Source: JAYVIQ01 sp043770215
GTDB taxonomy: Bacteria > Bacteroidota > Bacteroidia > Cytophagales > JAAEPT01
DNA length: 20,962 nucleotides
Assembly: GCA_043770215.1 (NCBI GenBank)
Contig: JAYVIQ010000128.1
Span: 1 to 20,962 of the forward strand
Direction of reading: 5' to 3'
This document shows, piece after piece, positions 6,375 through 16,200 of this stretch. Position 1 is the first letter of the stretch. Each line of letters begins with the position of its first letter. The translations under genes were made by a program, and so were the position numbers. The notes under the pieces were generated by a model. The model was not told the origin of the DNA and did no database searches. It saw only the letters and a list, made by a program, of their open reading frames with translations.

Positions 6375-7880
6375 GTGGAAGGAAGGTACCAAATATTGTC
6401 TTTTTCTGTTCCTTTACTTGCAATACTGCTTAGTTTTTTAAGCGCTAGAAAAACGTTGCCACTAGCCATCTCCATTTTTTATGGTTTTGTAGTTTTATTT
6501 TTATTTTCACCAAATACCGTCTCTGTCGTAAATGTATTAAATGATGTTTTTTTATACATAGACAAAATAAAAATTGTTCTAGCAATTCTTCTATTCAGTC
6601 TTTTGGTAGGCTCTATGAATTATCTTGGATTTACTTCTACATTAATAGATTTCACAAATACCTACATTCAAAATAGAAAATCAGCACAACTAATTACAGT
6701 TTTAAATAGTGTTATTTTCTTTTTTGATGAATTCACTCATTCATTTGCAGTAAAAAATGCAACAAAATCTATTACAGATAGACATAGAATTTCTAGAGAG
6801 AAGTTAAATTTTATTATTGTAAATTCCGCTAGTCCTATAGCTATTATTATATTGCTTGCCTCATGGATTAATTCTGAATTAAATGAGATATCTAATGCCA
6901 TAAACCAACCAATTACAGGGGTAAAGTTCAATTATTTTGCACATGCACTTAAATACAGTTACTACCCCATTTTTATTTTTGGATTTGTATGTATAAGTAT
7001 CTTTACAGGTAGAGAGTTTGGTTCTATGAAACACGCTAAACCTGTTATTTCATCCGTTTTTAATCATTATTCTTCTAAAAAAATAGAGGCTAAAAGAGTG
7101 ATTAGAGCATTTTCTCCGTTATGTGTTTTTGTATTAGTTTATGGTTGTGCATTTTTTCTGAGCGGATACATAAAACAAACATCTAATTCTTGGAACTTAA
7201 ATGATATAATATCAGAAGCACACAGCATAGATGCATTACTTACTGGATCCTTTATAACCGTTTTTTGGTTTTTGGTTTATACCAGAAAAAAAATGGATTA
7301 TGGGTATTTTGAATCTCTTAAAGTTAGTTTATATAGAGGTTCTAGAACTATTTTATTGCTTTTATTAGCTTGGGCATTAGGGTATGTTATTAAAAAGTTA
7401 AATGTCCCGCTGCTGGTTGTCCAAAACTTTTCTTATGGACTAAGTCCATATGCTTTGCCAGCACTTTTTTTCTTGATGAGTGGTTTGGTTTCTTATCTTA
7501 CTAAATCTAAGTACATAAGTCTTAGTATTTTGTTTCCTGTATTGTTGCCCATAGTACTTGTTGTTTGTAAAGATACCAATGTAAATTTAGGACTTTGTAA
7601 TGATGTGTTGTTCCATTCTATTGCATCAATAGTGTCAGGAGCATTATTAGGCAATCATTTTGTAAATTCTTTCGAAAACAAGATTTTAAATCCCTCTAGC
7701 TCTTCAAAGAGTGAATCGCTAAACATTAGGTCACAAAAGCCATATTCATTTGTAGTAGCGGGAGTGAGTTTGTTTTTCAGTCTTACGCTTGCCAATATGG
7801 GGCTGCCTTGGTTTATAGTTTATTTTTTTGGGTTTCTAACTTTATACCTTATTATTAGAATTTATGGCAGAACTTATTAG
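6375..7880 (+). CDS. NhaC-type Na+/H+ antiporter-family membrane protein
   Basis: A 501-residue protein with about 11-13 hydrophobic membrane segments. The core motif is clear: FFFDEFTHSFAV (115-126), then SITDRHRISREKL (132-144), then NFIIVNSASPIAI (145-157), which matches the NhaC-family signature usually written FFDDYAN...TDRxRISREKLAYIVDSTAAP. Such proteins exchange Na+ (or a small solute) for protons across the inner membrane. Here the usual second Asp is Glu119, the Asn region is altered, and the Asp of IVDST is Asn150, so transport chemistry may differ. The start is GTG at 6375; a TTG at 6396 preceded by AGGAAGG at good spacing is an equally possible start and would shorten the protein by seven residues. 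It is 82 nt after the barrel gene and 46 nt before the prenyl synthase gene. Family confident, substrate unknown. Confidence 0.8.
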   Translation: MEGRYQILSFSVPLLAILLSFLSARKTLPLAISIFYGFVVLFLFSPNTVSVVNVLNDVFLYIDKIKIVLAILLFSLLVGSMNYLGFTSTLIDFTNTYIQNRKSAQLITVLNSVIFFFDEFTHSFAVKNATKSITDRHRISREKLNFIIVNSASPIAIIILLASWINSELNEISNAINQPITGVKFNYFAHALKYSYYPIFIFGFVCISIFTGREFGSMKHAKPVISSVFNHYSSKKIEAKRVIRAFSPLCVFVLVYGCAFFLSGYIKQTSNSWNLNDIISEAHSIDALLTGSFITVFWFLVYTRKKMDYGYFESLKVSLYRGSRTILLLLLAWALGYVIKKLNVPLLVVQNFSYGLSPYALPALFFLMSGLVSYLTKSKYISLSILFPVLLPIVLVVCKDTNVNLGLCNDVLFHSIASIVSGALLGNHFVNSFENKILNPSSSSKSESLNIRSQKPYSFVVAGVSLFFSLTLANMGLPWFIVYFFGFLTLYLIIRIYGRTY

Positions 7881-7926
7881 CAATTTCTTTGGTTTCCAAA
7901 AGAATAGATGAGAAATTGCATTAAAT

Positions 7927-8895
7927 ATGGATATTAAAGAAGAAATACAAAATATTAATAGTGTATTAGAAAATTACAACTTTGGCACTGAACCAAGTAA
8001 TTTATACACACCAATTACTTATTTTTTATCTTTAGGAGGTAAGCGTTTTAGGCCTTTGCTTACATTAATTGGGGCATCTCTCTATACCTCTGACTATAAA
8101 AAATTTATTCTGCCAAGTATAGCTACAGAGGTTTTTCATAATTTTTCTTTGGTGCATGATGATATTATGGATAATGCACCATTAAGAAGAGGAATGCAGA
8201 CAGTACACGAAAAATGGAATGCTAATATTGCAATACTTTCTGGAGACGTAATGCTTGTAAAAGCCTATGAATTATTGCTAAATATAGAAACAGACAAGCT
8301 AGCGCAGTCGATAAAAAATTTCAACCAAGTAGCTGTAGAAGTATGTGAGGGGCAGCAATTAGATATGGATTTCGAATCTAGAAACGATGTAAAAATAGAA
8401 GAATATATAGAAATGATTCGTTTAAAGACAGCAGTTTTGTTAGGTTTTTCTTTGTCTTTTGGTGCCTATTTGGCAGATGCACCAGCACCAGATGTTGTTT
8501 CTTTAAAGCAATTTGGAGATTTAATAGGCATAGGGTTTCAATTGCAAGATGACTTATTAGACACTTTTGGAGAGCAAGCCGAGGTGGGTAAAACTATTGG
8601 AGGTGATATTTTACAAAATAAAAAAACATTTTTGCTATTAAAGACTATAGAACTTGCAAATCACGATCAGAAAAAAGAATTAGCCTATTGGATTAGTGTT
8701 CAAAACCAAGGACAAGAAAAAATAGATGCCATTAAAAAAATAATGTCAGATTTGGGAATTGAGAAAATAACTAAAGACCTAATGAATACTTATTTTGATA
8801 GAGGATTTTCATGCTTACAAAATCTAAGTGCTAAAGCCCCTCAATTAGAGTTTTTAAAACAGTTTTCTTACCAATTAATAGAGAGGCAAAAATAG
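7927..8895 (+). CDS. Short-chain polyprenyl (geranylgeranyl/farnesyl-type) diphosphate synthase
   Basis: A 322-residue trans-prenyltransferase that condenses isopentenyl diphosphate with allylic diphosphates, feeding quinone, carotenoid or lipid-carrier synthesis in the cytoplasm. Landmarks: GGKRFRP (37-43) for isopentenyl-diphosphate binding; the first Asp-rich motif DDIMD (78-82) followed by NAPLRRG (83-89); EGQQLDMDFE (141-150); K167-T168; FQLQDDLLD (204-212) as the second Asp-rich motif; and GKTIGGDILQNKKTFLL (221-237). The length is normal. The first motif is DDxxD without the two-residue insertion found in E. coli-type farnesyl diphosphate synthase, and Phe73 lies five residues before it, a position where an aromatic residue limits chain length. 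By that established rule a C15-C20 product is likely, but exact length needs assay. It starts with ATG 46 nt after the antiporter gene; no strong terminator is visible after it. Confidence 0.93.
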   Translation: MDIKEEIQNINSVLENYNFGTEPSNLYTPITYFLSLGGKRFRPLLTLIGASLYTSDYKKFILPSIATEVFHNFSLVHDDIMDNAPLRRGMQTVHEKWNANIAILSGDVMLVKAYELLLNIETDKLAQSIKNFNQVAVEVCEGQQLDMDFESRNDVKIEEYIEMIRLKTAVLLGFSLSFGAYLADAPAPDVVSLKQFGDLIGIGFQLQDDLLDTFGEQAEVGKTIGGDILQNKKTFLLLKTIELANHDQKKELAYWISVQNQGQEKIDAIKKIMSDLGIEKITKDLMNTYFDRGFSCLQNLSAKAPQLEFLKQFSYQLIERQK

Positions 8896-9357
8896 CTTTT
8901 TAGCCAATTTTGTATTGCTCTAGTCGCCTGGGTTCCAAAGACAAAATGTCATTTGGGTCTACTTTCACTATTGTATGCTCCATACATATAAAAATGAACG
9001 TACGTATGTATTTTTTATAACTATATTCAATGTACATATAATCCATTAAAATGTATTCTATTTTCTAGAGGTCTAGCAATTAATAAGTAGTGTATAGGCC
9101 ATAAATTAAACCAATAAAAACCATGAATTTTTAGTTTAATTTTGTTTTTCATACAACAAATATGAATCTATAAAGATTCCTACACAAGTATACCAGACGT
9201 ACGCTAATAACACATCTACAAAATATAAGATTTTGTCTTTGAACAAATTGGTAGATGTAATGTTACCGTCTGTGTGGTTTTTTAAACTAAATGTACATAC
9301 AAGTTTGTAATTACATTTTTATATCTTCTATTTGTATCATTATAAATTATACATAGT
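8896..9357. other. Gene-free stretch with inverted repeats
   Basis: No credible open reading frame on either strand. It holds a perfect 6-bp inverted repeat (GAATCT/AGATTC, 9164-9179, four-base spacer), an 8-bp pair (ACATCTAC 9212-9219, GTAGATGT 9251-9258) enclosing a smaller TTTGT/ACAAA stem, a TAATTTTG box (9137-9144) that matches the -7 consensus but lacks a -33 partner, and the motif GTACGTATGT at 9000-9009. At this AT content inverted repeats of these sizes can arise by chance, so a structured leader is only a possibility. Confidence 0.4.
9304..9334 (+). promoter_or_regulatory. Probable promoter of the 203-residue secreted protein
   Basis: TTTG at 9304-9307, a 19-nt spacer, and TCTATTTG at 9327-9334 fit the Bacteroidetes promoter pattern TTTG-N19-TAnnTTTG with a single mismatch (C for A at the second base). 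Transcription would start about 15 nt before the ATG at 9358, giving a very short leader. No Shine-Dalgarno is evident, as is usual in this phylum. Confidence 0.45.
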
Positions 9358-9969
9358 ATGAAAAAAATAACTCAAACCCTTCTCATTGTTTTATGTTTTT
9401 GCAACACTTCGTATTTATTGGCTGAAGATTTACCTTGTGTACGTACAAAAAACACTGGTTTTGGCAAAGATCATGTACGTAACAACTTCGTGTGTTTAAA
9501 AACAGATGTAACATACAAAACAAGTGATTGCAATACCTTTGAATTGCAAATAACAGATACTTTATTAGATATAAGTGCAGTATATCAAATTGGGTTCTAT
9601 ATTCAGAACCAACAAAACGTGAGCCTAAAAATCTCCTTCTTGTCTGATGAAAGTACTTGGTCTTCTTCTGCAACCATAGATTGCTTGCCTAGTACAGGCA
9701 AAAGACAGTTTTTTGCATTTGCTCCACTTTCTTTGGGTGCAAATGTAGATTATAAAAAAATTAAAAGAATAAAAATAGAAATTCAGTCAGAGCAAGATGT
9801 TTATTTAGATGAACTGAGTTTTCAATTTATGGAGCCAGAAAAAAAGCAAATTGCAATAGGCTATGAACCTAAAAGGCTTAAAAACATAAAGAAAAAATAT
9901 GAAGAAAATGCCAAACAAGAAGCCGAAAAAGTAGAAGCCAACAAGAAAAGAGATTTTGATTTTAGGTAA
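9358..9969 (+). CDS. Secreted protein of unknown function with charged C-terminal tail
   Basis: 203 residues, ATG start with a good signal peptide (MKKITQTLLIVLCFCNTSYLLA, cleavage near 22). Four cysteines follow (C27, C46, C58, C109), an even number that could form disulfides. Residues about 58-157 alternate beta strands and end with KIKRIKIEIQ...VYLDELSFQF (135-157), a pattern seen at the closing strand of jelly-roll/galactose-binding-like domains; that resemblance is by eye only. From about 160 the protein becomes a Lys/Glu-rich helix (KNIKKKYEENAKQEAEKVEA) likely to form a coiled coil or extended tail. There is no T9SS domain and no lipobox, so it is probably periplasmic. It stands alone, with its own possible promoter and a terminator after it. 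I do not recognise the family. Confidence 0.75.
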   Translation: MKKITQTLLIVLCFCNTSYLLAEDLPCVRTKNTGFGKDHVRNNFVCLKTDVTYKTSDCNTFELQITDTLLDISAVYQIGFYIQNQQNVSLKISFLSDESTWSSSATIDCLPSTGKRQFFAFAPLSLGANVDYKKIKRIKIEIQSEQDVYLDELSFQFMEPEKKQIAIGYEPKRLKNIKKKYEENAKQEAEKVEANKKRDFDFR

Positions 9970-10046
9970 AATGGTTCTAAAAAATCACATTTCAAAGTTT
10001 TAGATAAATAAACCATTTGACATAAACCTAATTTCATTCTTTAACA

Positions 10047-10089
10047 AAAAAAACTCCATTTCTAAAACAGTAGAACATGGAGTTTTTTT
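10047..10089. terminator. Bidirectional intrinsic terminator
   Basis: Perfect 13-bp arms AAAAAAACTCCAT (10047-10059) and ATGGAGTTTTTTT (10077-10089) around a 17-nt loop. Read on either strand it is a hairpin with a G/C core (CTCC/GGAG) followed by a T-run, as expected between convergent genes. It lies 77 nt after the stop of the + strand secreted-protein gene and about 120 nt beyond the stop of the - strand giant gene, and can serve both. Confidence 0.85.
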
Positions 10090-10210
10090 AAATCTAAGCC
10101 ATTTGAAAATTATACGATTCTAAATAAGAACTTACCTTTGAAGTTTGTTTTTAGATCATCCATTTCAAAAATTAATCCCTATTTTTATGAAGTATATTTT
10201 CCTGTAGACG

Positions 10211-13200
10211 TTAATTTTTTATTAATTTGCCATGGTATTCATTCCCTAATATGTCTTTGGCGCTTAGAATATAGATCCCTGACTCAAGGTTAGAAACGTC
10301 TAGCTTATAACTTAGACATGTTTCTATCTTTAGGGTATTTATATCTTTGCCATCTATGGTAGTTATAGATAACTCATTAAAGTAAACTTGATTATGCGAT
10401 TCTACTTGTTTAGTATCACCAGAAGATGTAGTATTCCATAAAATGATTAAGGCTTCATGATCAGCAGGATTTGGCCATATACTAATTGTACCATTTTTTG
10501 CGTTTGTAGTAGGATGAGCATTTAAAACTAAGTTTTTCACTTCGTTAGTAGAAATATAATCCTCGAAATCAAATTGGATGTGTGCTGTATTTTTAAGTTG
10601 TGTGTTCAAACCAACAGATTTATTTAATTGTACATCAAAACTTACAAAACCATTACTAGCTTCTTCATCCGTTTCTTTTGCAGGCAATTCTATATTGTCA
10701 AAAGTCCAAACCAACACATTGCCATCTATTTTTAAAGAATATTTATGGCTAGAGACAATATTTTTAAGTGTGCTAACATCTAGCTTTTGATCTAAAGTAT
10801 CTCTAACAATAACTCTAGAAGCAAAGTAATTGCCTATATTTTGAAACCTTATTTTGTAATTGAAAACTTCACTCTTTAACACATAGTCTCTGGTAGAAGC
10901 ATCTTGGAAGGTTATCAATTTATCATTAGGATCTATTGCTCCTACAATTGCTACATTATATTGCATATCATTGTTTTGACTAGAACAATCAGTAACATTA
11001 TCCATGCTTAAATAAGTCTTATGCGCTACAATATTCCCAATTGAAAGGCTTAACGATACTTTTTCATGAATAATCATTGAGATTTTTTCTTCTACATTTA
11101 TATCTCCAAGATTCCAAAACAAGGTATCTCCATTTACTGAACTCCAATTGGTACTTGCGCTTACGATTTCTACACCGGTAGGAATCACGAATTTAAATAC
11201 AACATTTGAAGCTTTTGCCCCCCCCTTATTTTCAATATTCACAAATAAATCACTTCCAAAACCTCTTCTTAAAGCAACTACAGATAAAGTTGTATTCAAA
11301 TCTGGGTTCTGACATGTTGCTTGGAAACCAATACGGCCAGAAGAATATATGTTTACTCCAGAACCCGTAGCTACAATAGATTCAGTAGCACAGGCAGAGC
11401 TAAAGTTGCCTGTAGGATTTCCGTTTAGGGTGTGCGTGCCATCTTGAACATACGTTTTGTATATGCCTTGTTCATTACTATAGATTTTTCTGTTGTTTGG
11501 CTGAATTACAATTTCTTGGTTTGCCAAGACCTGCTCATCAAAATCTTGGACACAGTTTCCATTTTTGTCTAAATATGTTGTGCCGCTAATTAAAGATCCG
11601 CCTTCTTCAAATATAGTAACACAATTTCCTGAAGGTTGATTGATGATTTGCTGTACAACTCCACTTGGCCATACTATTTTTAATAAGTCAATTTGTGTAG
11701 CGTTACCCAAGCCAAAGTAAACTTTTAAAGTGTTTTGACCACCTGATCCACCGCCAGTTTGAGCACTTATTTCTCTCATTTGAGTAAATGATTTTCCGTA
11801 TATGGTAGCAGTAGCATAAATTTTTGCTCCAATAGCACTTCTGTTAGAACTAGTTCCCACTAAGGTAGCACAAAATGATTCTTGGCAGGCCCCCTTTCCA
11901 TTTACAAAAAGAGCATTTTCTTCACCGCTGTGGTTGGCAATAAATATATCTAAATCGCCATCGTTTTCTATGTCTGCAACTGCAGTTCCAAAAGAGTTTT
12001 GATTAGACTTAGATAAGTCTGTGTCTAACCGTTTAAATGTACCATCTCCATTATTTGTATAATAAGACTTTGGTTCTAGTTGGTCGTTGGTTATGAAAAT
12101 ATCCAAGTCGCCATCATTATCAAAATCTGCCCAAGTACTTCCATGAGTATCATCATTTCCAGTACCAAAAACTATTGGGCTTAGAGTAAAGTTAGCGTTT
12201 CCATCATTTATAAACAGTTGATTTGGAGTTTTTGAAGCATTAGCAACAAACAAATCTAAATCACCATCATTGTCAAAATCTCCCCAAGAACCGCCAACAG
12301 AATATAAAGCATCTTGGCAAAGTGTATTGTTTGGTTGAGCAATCATTTTGCCCCCTTGATTTAGGTAAAAGAAATTTTTCTCTCCTGCATTTGGTACAAA
12401 AAGGTCTGGGTCCCCATCTCCATCGGCATCTGCCCAAGACGCTCCAATAGAATGACCTGATTGAGTAATGATGTCATCATTAGTTACAAGTTCAAAAGTT
12501 CCGTTTTTTAAGTTCTTGTATAGTAAATTAGGTCTTGTAGGCATAAAGTCGCTTACAAAAAGATCTAAATATCCGTCTAAGTTATAATCTGCCCAAGTGG
12601 CTCCATGAGAATACCCATCATATGTACCCATATGCCCATTGATTACTCTTGTAAAGGTTCCGTTTCCTTCGTTTTTATATAAAAAGTTAGGAGATCCTAT
12701 ATTATTTGCTACAAATAAATCTAAGTCACCGTCATTATCATAATCTCCCCATGTAGAAGCTATTGAAGAAGCCAGGTCAGTAACTATAGCTCCGGATGTA
12801 ATTTTAGTAAAGCTTAGATTGCCATTGTTTTTAAATAGTGAGTTTGATTTATTTTTAGCGTATTCTGTAATAAATAAATCTTCTAAACCATCATTATTAT
12901 AATCTCCCCAGCTAACGCTCCAATTGTCTCCAGACTCTGTAGTCAATCCATTAATTTCTTGTTCTTTTAAACTTACACTAGGGTCTACTGCCAAATTAAT
13001 TTGAGGTAGTTTTTCACTACATGTTCTATTAGCATTAAATGAAAATTCTAAGTTATCGCCTGGTATGTAGTTGCCCTGCATCTCAAATTGCATTTTCAGT
13101 TTTATCTTATTTTGAGTAATATTTGTTACTCCAGGTAAGCCATTAGTGCGTATAAAGCTGTTTAAATCAGCTACCGGTATTGTATAAATATTGTCTACTA

Positions 13201-16200
13201 AAAGTGGGTTTGTGTACGAAACAAAAGAAGTTGTATTTGGGTAGGCCATATAACTAGAGCCATTTACCATTTTGATGCTTTGATTTGTTGGCGTTTTAAT
13301 TCTTAAGTTAAGAGAGTCAATAGCCCCCAATCTTACAGATGACATCAAAAGTTCTACCTCAAATAAGGGACTACACTGGTCGCCAATGATTTTACTTGAT
13401 ATCTGTGTTTGTAATTGTGTTGGTTTTGGCTCAACACTTAATTCTAAACTATTGTGAGGGCAATCTATTTCAGAATATCTTACTGGTATAGCGTTGCATG
13501 CATAACCGCTGTAAACAGATAATTTCTCTAGTTTACAGGCAGTATAATAGGCTTCTATTTCTAAATTTCTTGTTTCATTATTTGTTAAATTAGATAAAAA
13601 GTACAAGTCATTTGAAAGATCTAAGGTATCTCCATTAGATTTATCTATCACATTTTTTATCTTGATGTTTCCTGTAGCAGATGCTAAATGAAGCCAAGGT
13701 GTTGCTATTACGTCATCATTAAAGGGGTTTTTTAAACTAACATTCCATTTTACTGTTTTAGAGATTCCATCTTGGATAGGGTTTGAAGAAGAAATTGTAA
13801 TCTTGCCAGGATTAAATTTTATTTTATCTGGATTAGATACATACCAACCTGTATTTGAACCAGACAAATATTTTGATTCTTTGAAATTAAATGCCCAATA
13901 AACGTTTTGGTTCGTATTCAATGGGATATCACAAGTAGGAGAAACGTTTACCAAAACTCTTCCACTAAAACCATCATCTGAGTTTGAAAACATTCCGTTA
14001 GTATAGAATTTACTCAAATCATAAAACAAAGTATCTTTATTTTTAGAATCATAGTCTATGTTAGAAATGGTTTGGGTAAATGTAGTGTTAGTGCCTTGGG
14101 TAGCAAATTGCTTAACATTTACAGAATTGATTTTATAGTAAGGAGGTATTACAATTTTAGCAGTGGCTACTGATGCCCAATTTCTGTATTCAAAAGGGAA
14201 TAAATTGCCACCGCCAAAATTGTTACAACAATTCCCAATACTAAAACTAAAATCTTGCTCTATGGTTTTGTTGCATCCTGTAACGTTTAAATTTTCTACT
14301 GTTGAAACAGAATAGAAATAACCAATTAAGGTTATGTTATCTAAAAAGTCATTGCAGTAATATTTCTGTGCCAATGTAGGATTTGATGCATTGCTTGCGT
14401 ATAATTTTCCTGCACTTGTGATTTCTTGTACGTTATCACCAATATTGCCAACAACTTTTAAATGTAGTTTAAGGTCTACAATATCACCAGTCTCAAAAAG
14501 AAAACCGTTTAAACTACTAGCAAAATTAACTGTAAACTGTGCAGTAGTTCCCTGCATTATTTTGGTAATGGCGTTAGTATTTACCTTTATTTGTTGGTTG
14601 CTAGATTGGTCATAGATAGAAATTGTAGCTCCAATTTCCTGGAAATTAGACCCCAAAGGTACTACAATCTCTGCAAAACCATAACTCCATTGAGTTATTC
14701 CAGAACCACTATGTACAATTCCATTTAACTCTGCATCAAGGGTATCTCCAAACATGACTCTATTTAGCTTAACTTTGTTAAAATCTAAATTTCCAGCCTC
14801 TGCATATCCGTCTTCATTATTGTCTGGCAAACCAAATGATGTTCTTTTTAGGTTATAGGAGATGTTACGAATTCCTCCATTAGCACAGTTCTCATCTGGG
14901 CATTGCAATCTAGTATTTACAATTGAGTTACATACCATTGGAATTACACATGAATTAGTACAATTAATATCTTGTATAAAATTTATGTCCATTGCAATAG
15001 ATTTGTTTCCATTTGTAGCACCAGGCATAGAGCAATCAGCTGTTAAGTACAAATTTATTTCAGATTTAGGGATAGAAAAAGTGCCTGGCAATGAATAGAG
15101 TATTTTTAAAACACCTGTACTTTGGTTGTAGTTTGAAGAGGATTTTGTCCATGTCAATGGTGCACTTACCCACTGAATGTCATTCTCATTAGCTAATTTT
15201 AAACCAGCAGGAATTAAGAATTTAACTTCTAAACGAGAGGATGTAGTAGTTGTATAAGTATTTGTATAATTAGAAATTGTATAGTTGTATAATGACTTTT
15301 CTCCGTTTGAGATCTCTGGTTCAGTTTCAGTGAAAATAGACATACTTGCGCTTACAGGTACTTGCCCAATTTTACTTCCAGTATATGTAGCACCTGCGCA
15401 AACATCTGCATAGGTAATGTTTGTAGCCCAGCCTCCAACTTTAATAGCACTGCATACAGATTGGCAACAAGTATTCATGTTCCATTTTATATCTAAAACA
15501 GCTCCAGGTTCTAACTGATTAAATCTTAAAACAAATTTTCCTTTGGCATCACTTCCCAAGCACAAATAATTGCCGTTAGAAGTTGTGGCAGTACTTGAAA
15601 TTGGTGCTAAGGCGGTATAAACACCACCATTAATTCTATACATTATACTATTCATATCAAAGCTTGATAAAATAGTTTGGTCATAAGTAGTGCCAGAAGA
15701 TTTGAAAATATCTACTAATAGATTAGCCGCTACCCCTGTTCCTGTATTTGTTAGTTTTATAGATTGCTCATGAATAGAATTGTTAGAAGAACATGCGTTT
15801 AAACTACTTGTGGTAGCAATAGAAATGGTTGGTTCGCTAAAATCAATTGCTGTATTCACTTTAAAAGTAGAATTTTGACAAAAACCTGTTTCGCTAGACC
15901 AGCCAGCATCCAATGTACTAGAAATGGTTTTATCAGTACAACTCAATCCTTTGTAAGATAGATCTATAAATATAGTTTCATCCTGATCAAAACGTGTGTT
16001 TCCATTTCCAATAGATGTAAAATCAGCAGGTGCTAACTGAATTGAATTATTGGATATTGTGCCATGAGAAGAAGAAATAAGTGTTATTTCAGTTCCTTGA
16101 GTGCTTTTCAATATAAAATTATCTATGCTTCCGTTACCACCATTTACTATGGCTACTCTTCTGATTATTGTTTGTCCGGAAACAATACTTGCATTTCCAG

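Noticed and set aside
9383..9673. 96-residue - strand frame inside the orphan secreted protein gene
   Set aside because: It is antisense to a gene with a clear signal peptide and promoter, and shows no recognisable protein features.
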